DNA of 64,000 nt from Burkholderiaceae bacterium (lineage in GTDB: Bacteria > Pseudomonadota > Gammaproteobacteria > Burkholderiales > Burkholderiaceae_E): assembly GCA_027493945.1 (NCBI GenBank), contig JAOSJU010000001.1, forward strand, positions 2,600,484 to 2,664,483, given 5' to 3'. Shown piece after piece: positions 35,366-51,459 of the stretch. The stretch's first letter is position 1. Each line of letters begins with the position of its first letter. A model generated the notes under the pieces. It worked only from the letters and a program-made list of their open reading frames with translations, was not told the origin of the DNA and did no database searches. The position numbers and the translations under genes were made by a program.

Positions 35366-36449
35366 GTGGCGGTGATTCCAACGAGTCTGTTTCGCAGGGC
35401 CGCTCCACCGCTGGTCGGCATCGACCTGAGCGCGTCGAGCGTCAAGGTGGTCGGAGTTGCAGCAAGGGCAGCGTGCGTCGATGCGCCTGGAGCGCTACGC
35501 GATCGAACCGCTGGAGCGCGGCGCGATCGTCGACGGCAACATCGAGAAGGCCGAAGCGGTCGCCGACGCGCTGCAGCGCGCACTGCGCAAGTGCGGCAGC
35601 CGCGCGCGAGAGGCGGCGCTCGCGCTTCCGTCGGGGGCGGTGATCACCAAGAAGATCATGCTCCCGGCCGGGTTGCGCGAGGAAGACTACGAAATCCAGG
35701 TCGAGACCGAGGCGAGCCAGTACATCCCGTTCCCGATCGAGGAAGTGAACCTCGACTTCCAGGTGCTCGGCCCTGCCTCCGGCGCCGAAAACGAGGTCGA
35801 CGTGCTGCTCGCGGCATCGCGCAAGGAGAAGGTCGACGACCGGGTGGCCGTGGCCGAGATGGCCGGCCTGCGCCCGGTGGTCATGGACGTCGAGCCCTAC
35901 GCGCTGCGCGCCGCGGTCGACCACGTGGTCGAGTTCCTGCCGAACAAGGGCCAGGGGCAGATCATCGCGGTGTTCTCGATCGGGCAGACGATCACCTACC
36001 TGACGGTCGTGCTGAACCGCCAGACGATCTTCGAGCGCGAACAGGGCTTCGGCGGCCAGCAGCTCACCCAGGACCTCGTGCGCCTGTACGGACTCACCCC
36101 CGAAGAGGCCGAGCTCAAGAAGCGCACCGGAGACCTGCCCGACAACTACCAGCGCGACCTGCTGCAGCCGTTCGTCGAGCAGGCCGCCACCGACATCGGA
36201 CGCGCGCTGCAATTCTTCTTCACGTCCACGCCGTACACGCGCGTCGACCAGATCTACCTCGCCGGCGGCTCGTCGGTGGTCCCGGGCCTCGCCGAAGCGG
36301 TCGCGCAGCGCACACAGGTGCCCGCCGAGATCCTCAGTCCGTTCCAGGGGATGGAGCTCGCAGGCACGGTGCGGGAGCGCCAGCTGCGCGCCGACGCGCC
36401 TTCGCTGCTGGTGGCCACCGGCCTGGCGATGCGGAGGTTCGACGCATGA
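35366..36449 (+). CDS. pilM: Type IV pilus assembly protein PilM (one frameshift)
   Basis: 360 residues after removing an extra G at 35453-35454 (KVVELQQGQRAS). Actin-like cytoplasmic ATPase-fold protein that binds the PilN tail. GIDLSASSVKVV begins the fold; IPFPIEEVNLDFQVL, the phosphate loop VFSIGQTITYLTVV and LAGGSSVVPGLAEAV are conserved. GTG start. First gene of pilMNOPQ; its stop overlaps the pilN ATG by four bases. Confidence 0.94.
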
Positions 36450-37096
36450 GCATGCGCATCAACCTGCTCCCGCACCGGGAGATGCGCCGCGAGCGGCGCA
36501 AGAAGGACTTCGTCGGCCTGCTCGCGTTCGTCGCCATCGGCGCGCTCGCGGCCGCGGTGGTCGTCGCGCTCGGCATCGACCAGAGAATCGACGCGCAGCG
36601 CGCGCGCAACGACTTCATCCGCGCCGAGAACGCGAAGCTCGACGCCCAGATCCGGGAGATCGCGACGCTGCGGGCCGAGATCGAAGCGCTGCGCGCGAGG
36701 CAGTACGCGGTCGAAACGCTGCAGACCAACCGGACGATTCCGGTTCACCTGATGGACGAGCTCGTCAAGCACACTCCCGACGGCATCCACCTGAAGACGA
36801 TGCGCCAGGACGAGCGCAAGATCACGCTGGCCGGCTATGCGCAGTCGAACGAGCGCGTCTCGGAGCTGCTGCGCAATCTGGCCAACAACACGCCGTGGCT
36901 CGAGCGCCCCGAGCTCATCGAGATCAAGGCCGTGCGCATCGGCGGGAACGCCGCATCGAAGGACAAGGACGCCCGGCGCGTCTTCGAGTTCTCGCTGAAC
37001 GCGCTGATCAAGACCGTCGACCCGCAGCCGCAGGCGGCGAAGACCACGGCCGGCCCGGCGACGCTGGCGGCAGCCGGCAAGGCCGCGAACAGGTGA
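36446..37096 (+). CDS. pilN: Type IV pilus inner-membrane protein PilN
   Basis: 216 residues. The cytoplasmic start MSMRINLLPHREMRRER carries the INLLP motif bound by PilM. One membrane helix follows (LLAFVAIGALAAAVVVALGI), then a coiled coil and a ferredoxin-like periplasmic domain. The C-terminal 30 residues are Ala/Lys-rich. Four bases before pilO. Confidence 0.94.
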   Translation: MSMRINLLPHREMRRERRKKDFVGLLAFVAIGALAAAVVVALGIDQRIDAQRARNDFIRAENAKLDAQIREIATLRAEIEALRARQYAVETLQTNRTIPVHLMDELVKHTPDGIHLKTMRQDERKITLAGYAQSNERVSELLRNLANNTPWLERPELIEIKAVRIGGNAASKDKDARRVFEFSLNALIKTVDPQPQAAKTTAGPATLAAAGKAANR

Positions 37097-37100
37097 CGCG

Positions 37101-37793
37101 ATGAGCAAGTTCAACGCGAAGATCGACTTCGGCAGCCTCACGGCGCAGTTCGCGGGGCTGCAGGGGCGCCATCCCGGACTGTGGCCGACGCTGCCGAAGG
37201 CGGCGTTGCTCGCCGGGCTGGTGGCTGCGGTGCTCGCAATCGCCTGGGGGTCGTACTGGCGCGGGCAGCTCGAGGAGCTCGACGGGCAGGTCCGCGACGA
37301 GGAGCAGCTCAGGCAGCAATTCACCGTCAAGATGAAGCAGGCGGTGAACCTCGACGTGCTGCGGATTCAGAAGGAGCAGGTGTCGCACTACGTGAACCAG
37401 CTCGAGAAACAGCTGCCGAGCAAGGCCGAGATGGACGCCCTGCTGTCGGACATCAACCAGGCAGGCGTCGGCCGGGGGCTGCAGTTCGAGCTCTTCAGGC
37501 CCGGGCAGGTGGTGGTGCGCGACTACTACGCAGAGCTTCCGATCGCGATCAAGCTGTCGGGCAATTACCACGATTTCGGCTCCTTCACCAGCGACATCGC
37601 GAACCTGCCGAGGATCGTCACGCTGAACAACATGCAGATCACGCTGCCGGAGCGCCAGGCCGCCGGGACCGGGTCGGGCCCGCTCACGATGGAAGCGATC
37701 GCGAAGACCTTCCGCTACCTCGATCCCGACGAGATTGCCGAGCAGCGTCGCCTGGCGGCAGCGGCGAAGAACAAGAAGGGGGCGGCGAAATGA
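37101..37793 (+). CDS. pilO: Type IV pilus inner-membrane protein PilO
   Basis: 230 residues. One membrane helix near residues 32-50 (AALLAGLVAAVLAIAWGSYW), a coiled coil, and a periplasmic ferredoxin-like domain with FELFRPGQVVVRDYYAELPI. Heterodimerises with PilN and links to the PilP lipoprotein. The stop overlaps the pilP ATG by four bases. Confidence 0.94.
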   Translation: MSKFNAKIDFGSLTAQFAGLQGRHPGLWPTLPKAALLAGLVAAVLAIAWGSYWRGQLEELDGQVRDEEQLRQQFTVKMKQAVNLDVLRIQKEQVSHYVNQLEKQLPSKAEMDALLSDINQAGVGRGLQFELFRPGQVVVRDYYAELPIAIKLSGNYHDFGSFTSDIANLPRIVTLNNMQITLPERQAAGTGSGPLTMEAIAKTFRYLDPDEIAEQRRLAAAAKNKKGAAK

Positions 37794-38314
37794 AGCGCCT
37801 GCTGATGGTGGCCGCGGCGTGCGCGCTGGCCGGCTGCGCGAACGACCAGAGCGAACTGCGGGCCTGGATGCAGGAAGTGCGCGCCAACACCAAGCCGGTC
37901 GAGGAGCGCATCGAGGAGCCCAAGCGCTTCGCACCGTTCCGCTACGAGGACGAGGCGCAGGCCGACCCGTTCTCGCCGCAGAAACTGGCCGTCGTGCCCG
38001 AGGGCTCGCAGCGGCCGGGATCGAGCGGCCTGAAACCCGACCTGGACCGCCGGCGAGAGGCGCTCGAGGCGTTTCCGCTCGACACGATCCGGATGGTCGG
38101 GCGCCTGGTGAACGGCCGGCGCAACCATGCGCTGCTTCAGGTCGACAAGACGGTCTACCAGGCGCGCGTGGGCAGCTACGCGGGCCAGAATTTCGGCGTG
38201 ATCACCAGGATCAGCGAGAGCGAGGTTCAGCTCCAGGAACTGGTGCAGGATGCCGCCGGCGACTGGGTCCGGCGAGAGTCGACGCTGCGGCTTCAAGAGG
38301 GGAGCAGTCAATGA
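37790..38314 (+). CDS. pilP: Type IV pilus lipoprotein PilP
   Basis: 174 residues. Signal peptide with lipobox LAGC (MKRLLMVAAACALAGCANDQ). Extended PilO-binding region, then a beta-sandwich domain with LEAFPLDTIRMVGRLVNGRR and VYQARVGSYAGQNFGVITRI, which contacts the secretin PilQ. Overlaps pilQ by four bases (ATGA). Confidence 0.94.
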   Translation: MKRLLMVAAACALAGCANDQSELRAWMQEVRANTKPVEERIEEPKRFAPFRYEDEAQADPFSPQKLAVVPEGSQRPGSSGLKPDLDRRREALEAFPLDTIRMVGRLVNGRRNHALLQVDKTVYQARVGSYAGQNFGVITRISESEVQLQELVQDAAGDWVRRESTLRLQEGSSQ

Positions 38315-40449
38315 CAACGACAATGCGCAACGCGGGTTCGGCCGCCCGCGCGACCGCCCGCGCCGCCGTCGCAGCGCTGCTTGCGTGCATCGCGGCGCTG
38401 GCCGCTCCTGCCGCGCTCGCGCAGGCGAACTCGATCGAATCGGTGACGAGCGTGCAGCAGGGCAGCACCACGTACCTGCGCATCGGGATGAAGAATCCGC
38501 CGACCACGGCCCCGGCGGGCTTCTCGGTGACGAATCCGCCGCGGATCGCGTTCGACTTCGTCAACACCGACAACCGGGTCGGCAAGAACTCGCTCGAGTT
38601 GCCCCAGGGCGACGTGCGCAGCGTGGCGATCGTGCAGTCGGGCGAGCGCGCCCGGCTGGTGCTGAACCTGAAGCGGCCGCTCGGCTACAACACGTCGATC
38701 GAGGGCAACACGCTGACGGTTGCGCTCGAACCGGTGGCGGCTGCCGGGACGGCGGCGTCGCCGGCCTACAGCTTCGCCGGGGCCGACGGCAAGGGCACGC
38801 ATTCGCTGCGCGACCTCGACTTCCGCCGCGGCAAGGACGGCGAGGGCAGAGTGGTCGTCGACCTTTCGGACCCGGGGGTCGGCGTCGACATCCGGCAGCA
38901 GGGCCAGACGATCGTGGTCGACTTCCTGAACGCGAACCTGCCCGAGAACCTGCGCCGCCGCCTCGACGTCGGCGACTTCGGCACGCCGGTCACCGCGGTG
39001 CGCGCGTTCCAGCAGGGCGACAACGCGCGGCTGGTGATCGAGCCGCACGGCGAATGGGAGCACAACGCCTACCAGAGCGACACGCAGTTCGTCGTCGAGG
39101 TCAAGCCGGTGCGGCCCGACCCGACGCGCCTCGCGCGCGGCATGCAGCCCGGTTACCGCGGCGAGAAGCTGTCGCTGAACTTCCAGAGCATCGACATTCG
39201 CGCGCTGCTGCAGGTCATCGCGGACTTCACCAACCTGAACATCGTCACCAGCGACTCGGTCTCGGGCAACCTGACCCTGCGCCTGAAGGACGTGCCCTGG
39301 GACCAGGCGCTGGACATCATCCTGCAGTCCAAGGGCCTGGACATGCGCAAGAACGGCAACGTGGTCATGGTCGCGCCGCGCGACGAGATCGCGGCCAAGG
39401 AGAAGCTCGACCTGGAGTCGCGCGCGCAGATCTCGGAGATCGAGCCGCTGCGCACCGAGACGTTCCAGTTGAACTACCAGAAGGCCGAGGCGCTGCACAA
39501 GCTGCTGGCCAACGACAAGCAGCGCGTGCTGTCCAAGCGCGGCAGCGTCGTCGTCGACGAGCGCACGAACAAGGTCTTCGTGCAGGACACGGTGTTGCGC
39601 CTGGAGGAAGTGCGCAAGATCATCGCGCAGGTCGACGTGCCGGTGCGGCAGGTGCTGATCGAGGCGCGCATCGTCGAGGCCGACGACCGCTTCTCGCGCA
39701 ACCTGGGCGTGCGGCTGGGATTCAACCGGGTCGGTTTTCCGGCCGGCAGCGTCGCGGGCCGGGGAACCATCTCGGGCAACCTGCAGGGCGTGCACGACCT
39801 CACGCCGCTGCCGGGCGCGGTGGGCACCGGCACGACGGCGCTGGCCAACACGAACTTCGTGAACCTGCCGGCGACGAACATCTCGGGCGTCAACCCGTCG
39901 ACCTTCGCGATCAGCCTGTTCAACTCGAGCCTGACGCGCTTCCTGAACCTGGAGCTGTCGGCGCTCGAAGCCGACCAGCGCGGCAAGGTCGTCTCCAGCC
40001 CGCGGGTGCTGACCGCCGACCAGGGCAAGGCGATCATCGAGCAGGGCACCGAGTTGCCGTACCAGCAGGCGACTTCGAGCGGGGCCACTTCGATCCAGTT
40101 CCGCAAGGCCAACCTGAAGCTCGAGGTGACGCCGCAGATCACGCCCGAGGGCAACGTCATTCTCGCGGTCGAAGTCAACCGCGACGCGGTCGGGCAACTG
40201 ACGCCGGCCGGGTTCGCGATCGACACCCGGCGCGTGCAGACGCAGGTGCTGGTGGAGAACGGCGGCACCGTGGTGATCGGCGGGATCTACGAGCAGTTCG
40301 AGCGCGACAACGTCAACAAGGTGCCGCTGCTGGGCGACCTGCCCATCGTCGGCGCCGCGTTCAGGAACTCCAGCCGCACGAACAACCGCACCGAGCTGCT
40401 GGTGTTCCTCACACCGCGCGTCGTCACCGACACCGCGATGGCGCGCTGA
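38311..40449 (+). CDS. pilQ: Type IV pilus secretin PilQ
   Basis: 712 residues. Signal peptide ends near ALAQA. Two AMIN domains that bind peptidoglycan fill roughly residues 35-260, then the STN/N0 domain (RGEKLSLNFQSIDIRALLQV), an N1 domain, and the secretin core with VVSSPRVLTADQGKAIIEQG and LKLEVTPQITPEGNVILAVE. The end GAAFRNSSRTNNRTELLVFL is typical. Forms the outer-membrane pore for the pilus and for DNA uptake in competent species. Confidence 0.96.
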   Translation: MTTTMRNAGSAARATARAAVAALLACIAALAAPAALAQANSIESVTSVQQGSTTYLRIGMKNPPTTAPAGFSVTNPPRIAFDFVNTDNRVGKNSLELPQGDVRSVAIVQSGERARLVLNLKRPLGYNTSIEGNTLTVALEPVAAAGTAASPAYSFAGADGKGTHSLRDLDFRRGKDGEGRVVVDLSDPGVGVDIRQQGQTIVVDFLNANLPENLRRRLDVGDFGTPVTAVRAFQQGDNARLVIEPHGEWEHNAYQSDTQFVVEVKPVRPDPTRLARGMQPGYRGEKLSLNFQSIDIRALLQVIADFTNLNIVTSDSVSGNLTLRLKDVPWDQALDIILQSKGLDMRKNGNVVMVAPRDEIAAKEKLDLESRAQISEIEPLRTETFQLNYQKAEALHKLLANDKQRVLSKRGSVVVDERTNKVFVQDTVLRLEEVRKIIAQVDVPVRQVLIEARIVEADDRFSRNLGVRLGFNRVGFPAGSVAGRGTISGNLQGVHDLTPLPGAVGTGTTALANTNFVNLPATNISGVNPSTFAISLFNSSLTRFLNLELSALEADQRGKVVSSPRVLTADQGKAIIEQGTELPYQQATSSGATSIQFRKANLKLEVTPQITPEGNVILAVEVNRDAVGQLTPAGFAIDTRRVQTQVLVENGGTVVIGGIYEQFERDNVNKVPLLGDLPIVGAAFRNSSRTNNRTELLVFLTPRVVTDTAMAR

Positions 40450-40486
40450 TGGCGATGCCGGGGCGCGCCTGCCCGCGCCGCCGCTG

Positions 40487-41056
40487 ATGGCTTCGCAAGG
40501 GCAGGCACCCGGTCGCGCCGCGTCGCGGCCGGTCGTGCTGGTGGGCATGATGGGCTCGGGCAAGTCCACCGTCGGGCGGCGACTCGCAGCGCGGCTGCAC
40601 CGGCGCTTCGTGGACGCCGACAAGGTGCTCGAGGAACGCTGCGGCGTCGCGATCTCGACGGTGTTCGAGCTGGAGGGCGAAGAGGGCTTTCGCCGTCGCG
40701 AAGCGTCACTGCTCGACGAGCTGACCCGGTTGCCTGCGATCGTGCTCGCCACTGGAGGCGGAGTGGTGATGCGCGCGGAAAACCGGCGCCTGCTCGCCGA
40801 GCGCGGGCTGGTGGTCTTCCTGCAGGCGTCGCAGGCCGACCTCTGGCAGCGGCTGCGCCGCGACCGCACCAGACCGCTGCTGCAGACGGAGGACCCCCGC
40901 GAGCGGATCGCGCAACTGCTGGCGCTGCGCGAGCCGCTGTATCGCGAGATCGCGCACCTGACCGTCGTGAGCGCGCGCCAGCCGGTGGACCAACTCGTCG
41001 CCGATATAATCGGGCGTCTTCCCGAGGAAATCCAGGCCGAGGCCCGGGCCGGCTGA
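40487..41056 (+). CDS. aroK: Shikimate kinase
   Basis: 189 residues. Walker [16 protein letters not shown], the shikimate-binding DADK and [16 protein letters not shown], and the lid [17 protein letters not shown]. Position after pilQ and before aroB is conserved in proteobacteria. A perfect TATAAT at 41005-41010 near its 3' end lacks a matching -35 box. Confidence 0.95.
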   Translation: MASQGQAPGRAASRPVVLVGMMGSGKSTVGRRLAARLHRRFVDADKVLEERCGVAISTVFELEGEEGFRRREASLLDELTRLPAIVLATGGGVVMRAENRRLLAERGLVVFLQASQADLWQRLRRDRTRPLLQTEDPRERIAQLLALREPLYREIAHLTVVSARQPVDQLVADIIGRLPEEIQAEARAG

Positions 41057-41111
41057 GGGTCGGCTGCGGATCGGCCGCTGCCGCCCGCCCAGGGCACCGC
41101 CATCCCGCCGC

Positions 41112-42194
41112 ATGACTGTCCGCGAACTGCGTATTCCGCTCGGCGAGCGAAGCTACCCGATCCTGGTCGGCACCGGGCTGCTGTCGGGCAACGACGCGCT
41201 GGCGCGCCTCGCCCGGGGGCGGCAGGTGGCGGTGGTCACCAACGACACGGTCGGCGCGCTCTACGAGGCAAGGCTCGCTGCGTCGCTGGCGGAGGCCGCG
41301 GCGCTCGTGTCGATCCGCCTGCCCGACGGCGAGGCCTACAAGAACTGGCAGTCGCTCGATCGCATCTTCGAGCAGTTGCTGCGCCAGCGCTTCGACCGGC
41401 GCTGCCTGCTGGTGGCGCTCGGCGGCGGAGTGGTCGGCGACGTGACCGGCTTCGCGGCGGCCGTCTACCAGCGCGGCGTCGATTTCGTGCAGGTGCCGAC
41501 CACGCTGCTGGCGCAGGTCGATTCCTCGGTCGGCGGCAAGACGGCGATCAACCATCCGCTCGGCAAGAACATGATCGGCGCATTCCACCAGCCGAAGCTG
41601 GTGCTCGCCGACGTGGACACCTTGCGCACGCTGCCGCCGCGCGAGCTGTCGGCGGGCCTGGCGGAAATGATCAAGCACGGCGCGATCGCCGATCCGGCCT
41701 ATCTGGAGCGGCTCGAGCGCGGCCTCGCGGCGCTGCGCGCCTGCGATGCGGCGGCGCTCGGCGACGCGATCCTGCGCTCCTGCGAGATCAAGGCCGCGGT
41801 GGTCGCCGCCGACGAGCGCGAGACGGGGCTGCGCGCCACGCTCAATTTCGGCCACACCTTCGGTCATGCGATCGAAGCGGGACTCGGCTACGGCAACTGG
41901 CTGCACGGCGAGGCGGTAGGCGCCGGCATCGTGATGGCCGCCGACCTGTCCTGCCGCGCCGGGCTGCTCGATGCCGCGACGGTCGAGCGCCTGCGCGGCA
42001 CGATCGCCGCTGCCGGCCTGCCGGTGCGCGGCCCGGCCTGGCCGTTCGAGCGCTATGTCGAGCTGATGAGCATCGACAAGAAGGCCGGGCAGGGAACGCC
42101 CGAGTTCGTACTGCTCGAGCGACTCGGCGCGGCGCGCGTGCAGCCGGTGGCCGACGCGCAGTTGCGCGCGACGCTGGCGGCCTGCACCGGCTGA
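41112..42194 (+). CDS. aroB: 3-Dehydroquinate synthase
   Basis: 360 residues. NAD- and zinc-dependent second step of the shikimate pathway. [40 protein letters not shown] and the metal-ligand histidines in [14 protein letters not shown] and [12 protein letters not shown] are intact. Follows aroK after 55 nt; dgt begins 14 nt after its stop. Confidence 0.96.
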   Translation: MTVRELRIPLGERSYPILVGTGLLSGNDALARLARGRQVAVVTNDTVGALYEARLAASLAEAAALVSIRLPDGEAYKNWQSLDRIFEQLLRQRFDRRCLLVALGGGVVGDVTGFAAAVYQRGVDFVQVPTTLLAQVDSSVGGKTAINHPLGKNMIGAFHQPKLVLADVDTLRTLPPRELSAGLAEMIKHGAIADPAYLERLERGLAALRACDAAALGDAILRSCEIKAAVVAADERETGLRATLNFGHTFGHAIEAGLGYGNWLHGEAVGAGIVMAADLSCRAGLLDAATVERLRGTIAAAGLPVRGPAWPFERYVELMSIDKKAGQGTPEFVLLERLGAARVQPVADAQLRATLAACTG

Positions 42195-42208
42195 GCGCCG
42201 CGGCGCAG

Positions 42209-43384
42209 ATGGGCAGCGGAGGCTTCGAGCGCGCGCCCGCTGCGCTCGCGCCCTGGGCGGCCGACCCGGCGACGAGCCGCGGCCGGCGCCACGCCGAGCC
42301 GCGAGCCGGCACCCGCAGCGAGTTCCAGCGCGACCGCGACCGCATCGTCCACTGCACCGCCTTTCGCCGGCTCGAATACAAGACGCAGGTCTTCGTGAAT
42401 CACGAAGGCGACCTGTTCCGCACCCGGCTCACGCATTCGATCGAGGTGGCGCAGATCGGCCGGTCGATCGGGCGCAACCTCGGCCTGAACGAAGACCTGA
42501 TCGAGGCGATCGCGCTGGCGCACGACCTCGGCCACACGCCATTCGGTCACGCCGGCCAGGATGCCTTGCACGAGTGCATGCGCGCGCACGGCGGCTTCGA
42601 GCACAACCTGCAGTCGCTGCGGGTGGTCGACGAACTCGAGCAGCGCTATGCGGCGTTCGACGGCCTGAACCTGTGCTTCGAGACGCGCGAGGGCATCCTG
42701 AAGCACTGCCGGCCCGAGGACGCGCGCGCGCTCGGCGAACTGGGCGAGCGCTTCCTGCAGCGGCGCCAGCCCTCGCTCGAGGCGCAGGTCGCCAACCTCG
42801 CCGACGAGATCGCCTACAACAACCACGACGTCGACGACGGCCTGCGCTCGGGCCTGCTGAAGCTCGGGCAACTCGACCGGATCGACCTGTTCGCCGGCCA
42901 TCGTCGCACCGTCGAAGGGCTGCATCCCGGCATCGCGGGCCGGCGCCCGGTGCACGAGACCATCCGGCGGATGATCGACGACCTGGTAGTCGACCTGCTC
43001 GCCGAGTCGCGCAGGCGAATCGAGGCCGCTGCGCCGCGTTCGCTCGACGAGGTGCGCGCCGCGCCGCCGCTCGTGGACTTTTCGCATGGGATGCGCGAAC
43101 GCTCGGTGCAACTCAAGCGCTTCCTGCACGCGGCGCTCTACCGCCACGCGCGGGTCGACGAGGCGATGGGGCGCGCCCGCCATGTCGTGCGCCGGCTGTT
43201 CGACGCCTACGCGGCCGACTCGTCGCGCCTGCCGGACGAGCACCGCGAGCGTGCGCAGGCGATCGGCCTGCGCGCGGTTTCCGACTACATCGCCGGCATG
43301 ACCGACCGCTTCGCGTTGCGCGAGCACGCGCGGCTGACGGGCGAACCGCCGCCCGACCTGGCCTGTTCCGACGCGACCGATTGA
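42209..43384 (+). CDS. dgt: dGTP triphosphohydrolase-like protein
   Basis: 391 residues. HD-domain hydrolase: [38 protein letters not shown] and the later [16 protein letters not shown] carry the metal-binding His/Asp residues. The family hydrolyses dNTPs to deoxynucleosides and triphosphate. Conserved position after aroB and before gltB in betaproteobacteria. A 231-nt gap with a TATACT box at 43429-43434 separates it from gltB. Confidence 0.92.
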   Translation: MGSGGFERAPAALAPWAADPATSRGRRHAEPRAGTRSEFQRDRDRIVHCTAFRRLEYKTQVFVNHEGDLFRTRLTHSIEVAQIGRSIGRNLGLNEDLIEAIALAHDLGHTPFGHAGQDALHECMRAHGGFEHNLQSLRVVDELEQRYAAFDGLNLCFETREGILKHCRPEDARALGELGERFLQRRQPSLEAQVANLADEIAYNNHDVDDGLRSGLLKLGQLDRIDLFAGHRRTVEGLHPGIAGRRPVHETIRRMIDDLVVDLLAESRRRIEAAAPRSLDEVRAAPPLVDFSHGMRERSVQLKRFLHAALYRHARVDEAMGRARHVVRRLFDAYAADSSRLPDEHRERAQAIGLRAVSDYIAGMTDRFALREHARLTGEPPPDLACSDATD

Positions 43385-43615
43385 ACCCGGTGGCCCCGCT
43401 CGCCATGCAATTCAGGCCGGCTGCGGCGTATACTGGGAAATTCGTTCGGGCCAATCGCGCTGCATCGCGGCATCGCGGCGCCCCAAGCGCTTCTCTAAGC
43501 AAGCAAGCACTAACTTAACTTTGTTCCGGTGGTTTCCCCCGGGTTCGCAGGCAGCACGCGGCGGGCCGTGGCGACCGCGCTGCGCGGCGCAGACCCCGGA
43601 TCCGGAGCTGGCACG

Positions 43616-48426
<4,811 letters not shown>

Positions 48427-48476
48427 GCGCGACGAGTGCGCAGCGGGTACCGGCATCCACCTGACGAATCAGCGAC

Positions 48477-49961
48477 ATGGGCAAAGTCACCGGATTCCTC
48501 GAATTCCAGCGCCTGAGCGAGGCGGCCGAAGACGCCACGACGCGCGTGCGGCATTACCGCGAGTTCGTGATGCACCTGTCCGACGAAGAATCGTCGAGGC
48601 AGGGCGCGCGCTGCATGGACTGCGGCACGCCGTTCTGCCAGAGCGGCTGCCCGGTCAACAACATCATTCCCGACTGGAACGACCTGGTCTATCGCGGCAA
48701 CTGGAAGCTCGCGCTCGACACGCTGCACTCGACCAACAACTTCCCGGAGTTCACCGGCCGCATCTGCCCGGCGCCGTGCGAGGCCGCGTGCACGCTGAAC
48801 ATCAACAGCGATCCGGTGGGGATCAAGTCGATCGAGCACGCGATCATCGACAAGGGCTGGGAGATGGGCTGGGTGCTGCCTCAGCCGCCGCTGCGCGCCA
48901 CCGGTCGCAAGGTCGCGGTCGTCGGGTCGGGGCCGGCCGGGCTGGCCTGCGCGCAGCAACTCGCGCGCGCCGGCCACGAAGTCACGGTGTTCGAGAAGAA
49001 CGACCGGATCGGCGGGCTGCTTCGCTACGGCATTCCCGACTTCAAGCTCGAGAAGCGCCACATCGATCGGCGCATCGCGCAGATGCAGGCCGAGGGCGTG
49101 CGCTTCCGGCCCGGCGTGCTGGTGGGAGACGCCAGCGCGCCCGGCGTCACCGACTGGTCGCGCGAGCAGATGCCCGCCGCCCGGCTGCTCGAGGACTTCG
49201 ATGCGATCGCGCTGACCGGCGGCGCCGAGCTCGCGCGCGACCTGCCGGTGCCGGGGCGCGAGCTGCGCGGCGTGCATTTCGCGATGGAGTTCCTCCCGCA
49301 GCAGAACCGGGTCGTCGCCGGCGAGGCGGTCGCGGGCCAGATCCTCGCGACCGGCAAGCACGTGATCGTGATCGGCGGCGGCGACACCGGCTCCGATTGC
49401 GTCGGCACCAGCAACCGCCAGGACGCAAGCTCGGTCACGCAATTCGAGCTGATGCCGCAGCCGCCGGCGCACGAGAACAAGGCGATGACCTGGCCGAACT
49501 GGCCGTACAAGCTGCGCACCTCGTCGTCGCACGAAGAAGGCTGCGGGCGCGATTGGGCGGTCACGACCAAGCGCTTCGTCGACGACGGGCAGGGCAGGGT
49601 CAGGGCGCTGGTGGCCGCGCGGGTCGAATGGCAGAAGGACGAGGCCACCGGCCAGTCGCGGATGGCGGAGGTGCCGGGTTCGGAGTTCGAGTTGCCGGCC
49701 GACCTGGTATTGCTGGCAATGGGCTTCGTGTCTCCGGTCGGCAAGCTGCTCGACGCGTTCGGCGTGCGCAAGGACGCGCGCGGCAATGCGGAGGCGGGCA
49801 CCGACGGCGAGGGCTGCTATGCGACCAGCGTGCCCAAGGTGTTCGCCGCCGGCGACATGCGCCGCGGCCAGTCGCTGGTCGTCTGGGCGATTCGCGAGGG
49901 GCGGCAATGCGCGCGCGCGATCGACGAGTTCCTGATGGGGGCATCCGAGCTGCCGCGCTGA
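48477..49961 (+). CDS. gltD: Glutamate synthase (NADPH) small subunit
   Basis: 494 residues. N-terminal cysteine clusters for 4Fe-4S centres ([18 protein letters not shown] and [18 protein letters not shown]), then FAD-binding [20 protein letters not shown] and NADPH-binding [20 protein letters not shown], ending with the FAD motif [20 protein letters not shown]. Supplies electrons to GltB. 50 nt after gltB. Confidence 0.96.
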   Translation: MGKVTGFLEFQRLSEAAEDATTRVRHYREFVMHLSDEESSRQGARCMDCGTPFCQSGCPVNNIIPDWNDLVYRGNWKLALDTLHSTNNFPEFTGRICPAPCEAACTLNINSDPVGIKSIEHAIIDKGWEMGWVLPQPPLRATGRKVAVVGSGPAGLACAQQLARAGHEVTVFEKNDRIGGLLRYGIPDFKLEKRHIDRRIAQMQAEGVRFRPGVLVGDASAPGVTDWSREQMPAARLLEDFDAIALTGGAELARDLPVPGRELRGVHFAMEFLPQQNRVVAGEAVAGQILATGKHVIVIGGGDTGSDCVGTSNRQDASSVTQFELMPQPPAHENKAMTWPNWPYKLRTSSSHEEGCGRDWAVTTKRFVDDGQGRVRALVAARVEWQKDEATGQSRMAEVPGSEFELPADLVLLAMGFVSPVGKLLDAFGVRKDARGNAEAGTDGEGCYATSVPKVFAAGDMRRGQSLVVWAIREGRQCARAIDEFLMGASELPR

Positions 49962-50031
49962 GCCGGCGCGCCCCCTTCCGGACCCGTCTCGACGCCACCA
50001 ATCTGCAGCTCACGACACCAGGGAGGGCGTG

Positions 50032-51434
50032 ATGGAATCGGTCGCCGACCGGGGGACGGCGCAGCTTGCCGAAGCGTTCCGCACCGGCGAACTGTCGCCG
50101 GTCGATGCGTTGCGCGCGGTGCTCGAACGCATCGACGCCTGCGAGCCGCTGATCAACGCGATGTACCGGTGCATCGCGACGCGGCGCTCGCGGCGGCCCG
50201 CGACGCCGAGGCGCGATGGCGCGCCGGCCGGCCGCTGTCGGCGATCGACGGGGTGCCGGTCACGCTGAAGGAGAACCTCTACACGCAGGGCGACCCGGCG
50301 CCTTTGGGCACCGCGGCGTCCGACCTCGCGCCCAGGCCCGCCGATGCGCCGCCCTGCGCGCGCGTGCGCGAGGCCGGATGCGTCATCGTCGGCAAGACGA
50401 CGATGCCGGACTTCGGCATGCTGTCCTCGGGCCTGTCGTCGATCCACGGCGTGACCCGCAACCCGTGGCGACTCGACCGCAACACCTCGGGCTCCTCGTC
50501 CGGGGCCGCGGCGGCGGCCGCTGCCGGCTATGGCCCGCTGCACGTGGGCACCGACATCGGTGGCTCGGTGCGCTTGCCCGCCACGCATTGCGGCCTGTTC
50601 GCGCTCAAGCCCAGCCTGGGCAGGGTCCCGATCGACCCGCCCTACATGGGTCGCATCGCCGGCCCGATGACCCGTACCGTTCGCGATGCGGCGCTGCTGA
50701 TGGACGTGCTCGCCCGCCCCGACGAGCGCGACTTCATGAGCCTGCCGTACCAGCCCACCGACTACGCGGCGCGGCTCGACGGGCTGGACGCGAAGCGGCT
50801 GCGCATCGGCGTGCTGGTCGACATGGGGGCCGGGCTGCCGCCGCACCCGTCGGTCGTCGCGGCCTGCGAGGCGGCGGCCCGGGCGCTCGAGGCGTCGGGT
50901 GCGATCGTCGAGCCGATACGCTCGTTCCTGACCCCGGAGATGCTCGAGGGCTTCAACGTGTTTTTCGAGGCGCGTTCGTTCAACGACGTCGCCGCGATGC
51001 CGCAGGATCTGCGCTCGAAGGTGCTGCCATTCGTCGTCGAGTGGTGCAGCTGGCGCGCAGGCTCGTTCAGCGGCGCCGACGTGATCACCGCGTACACGCG
51101 GCTGATGGCGATGCGCGAAGCGGCAGTGCGCGCCACCGCGCACTTCGACTACCTGCTGTCGCCCACCTCGCCGATCCTGCCCTACGAGGCGGAATCCGCC
51201 TGCCCCGGCAACGACCCGCACGACGCGCTGCCGCACATCGCGTTCACCGTCGCCTGGAACATGAGCGAGCAGCCGGCGGCTTCGATCAACTGGGATTTCA
51301 CCTCCGACGGCCTGCCGGTGGGCGTGCAACTCGTCGGCCGGCGCTTCGACGACCTCGGCGTGATGCGCCTGGCGCGCCTGGTCGAGCAGCTGCGCCCGCC
51401 CCAGCGGCCCTGGCCGCAGCCCCGGCGTCGCTGA
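50032..51434 (+). CDS. Amidase-signature family protein (one frameshift)
   Basis: 467 residues after restoring one G missing near 50168 ([15 protein letters not shown]). Ser-Ser-Lys amidase: the Lys in [14 protein letters not shown], the cis-Ser and nucleophile Ser in [20 protein letters not shown] and [12 protein letters not shown]. GatA-like fold, but no gatB or gatC is nearby, so a role as tRNA amidotransferase is unlikely; the substrate is unknown. ATG 50032 follows gggagggcg. Lies 70 nt after gltD and may share its transcript. Confidence 0.88.
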
Positions 51435-51459
51435 GCGCCGCAGCGCCGCGCGCGCGGCT

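Noticed and set aside
41005..41010. Internal promoter for aroB based on a perfect TATAAT
   Set aside because: No -35 hexamer at 15-19 nt upstream; the hexamer encodes conserved aroK residues (ADIIG).
38308..41103. A 931-codon open frame antisense to pilQ and aroK
   Set aside because: It spans two well-identified genes, has low-complexity composition and no domain; it is a by-product of few stop codons in high-GC sequence.
50032..51434. GatA subunit of the tRNA amidotransferase
   Set aside because: No gatB or gatC is adjacent and GatA-specific phrases are not clear; a general amidase-signature enzyme is the safer call.
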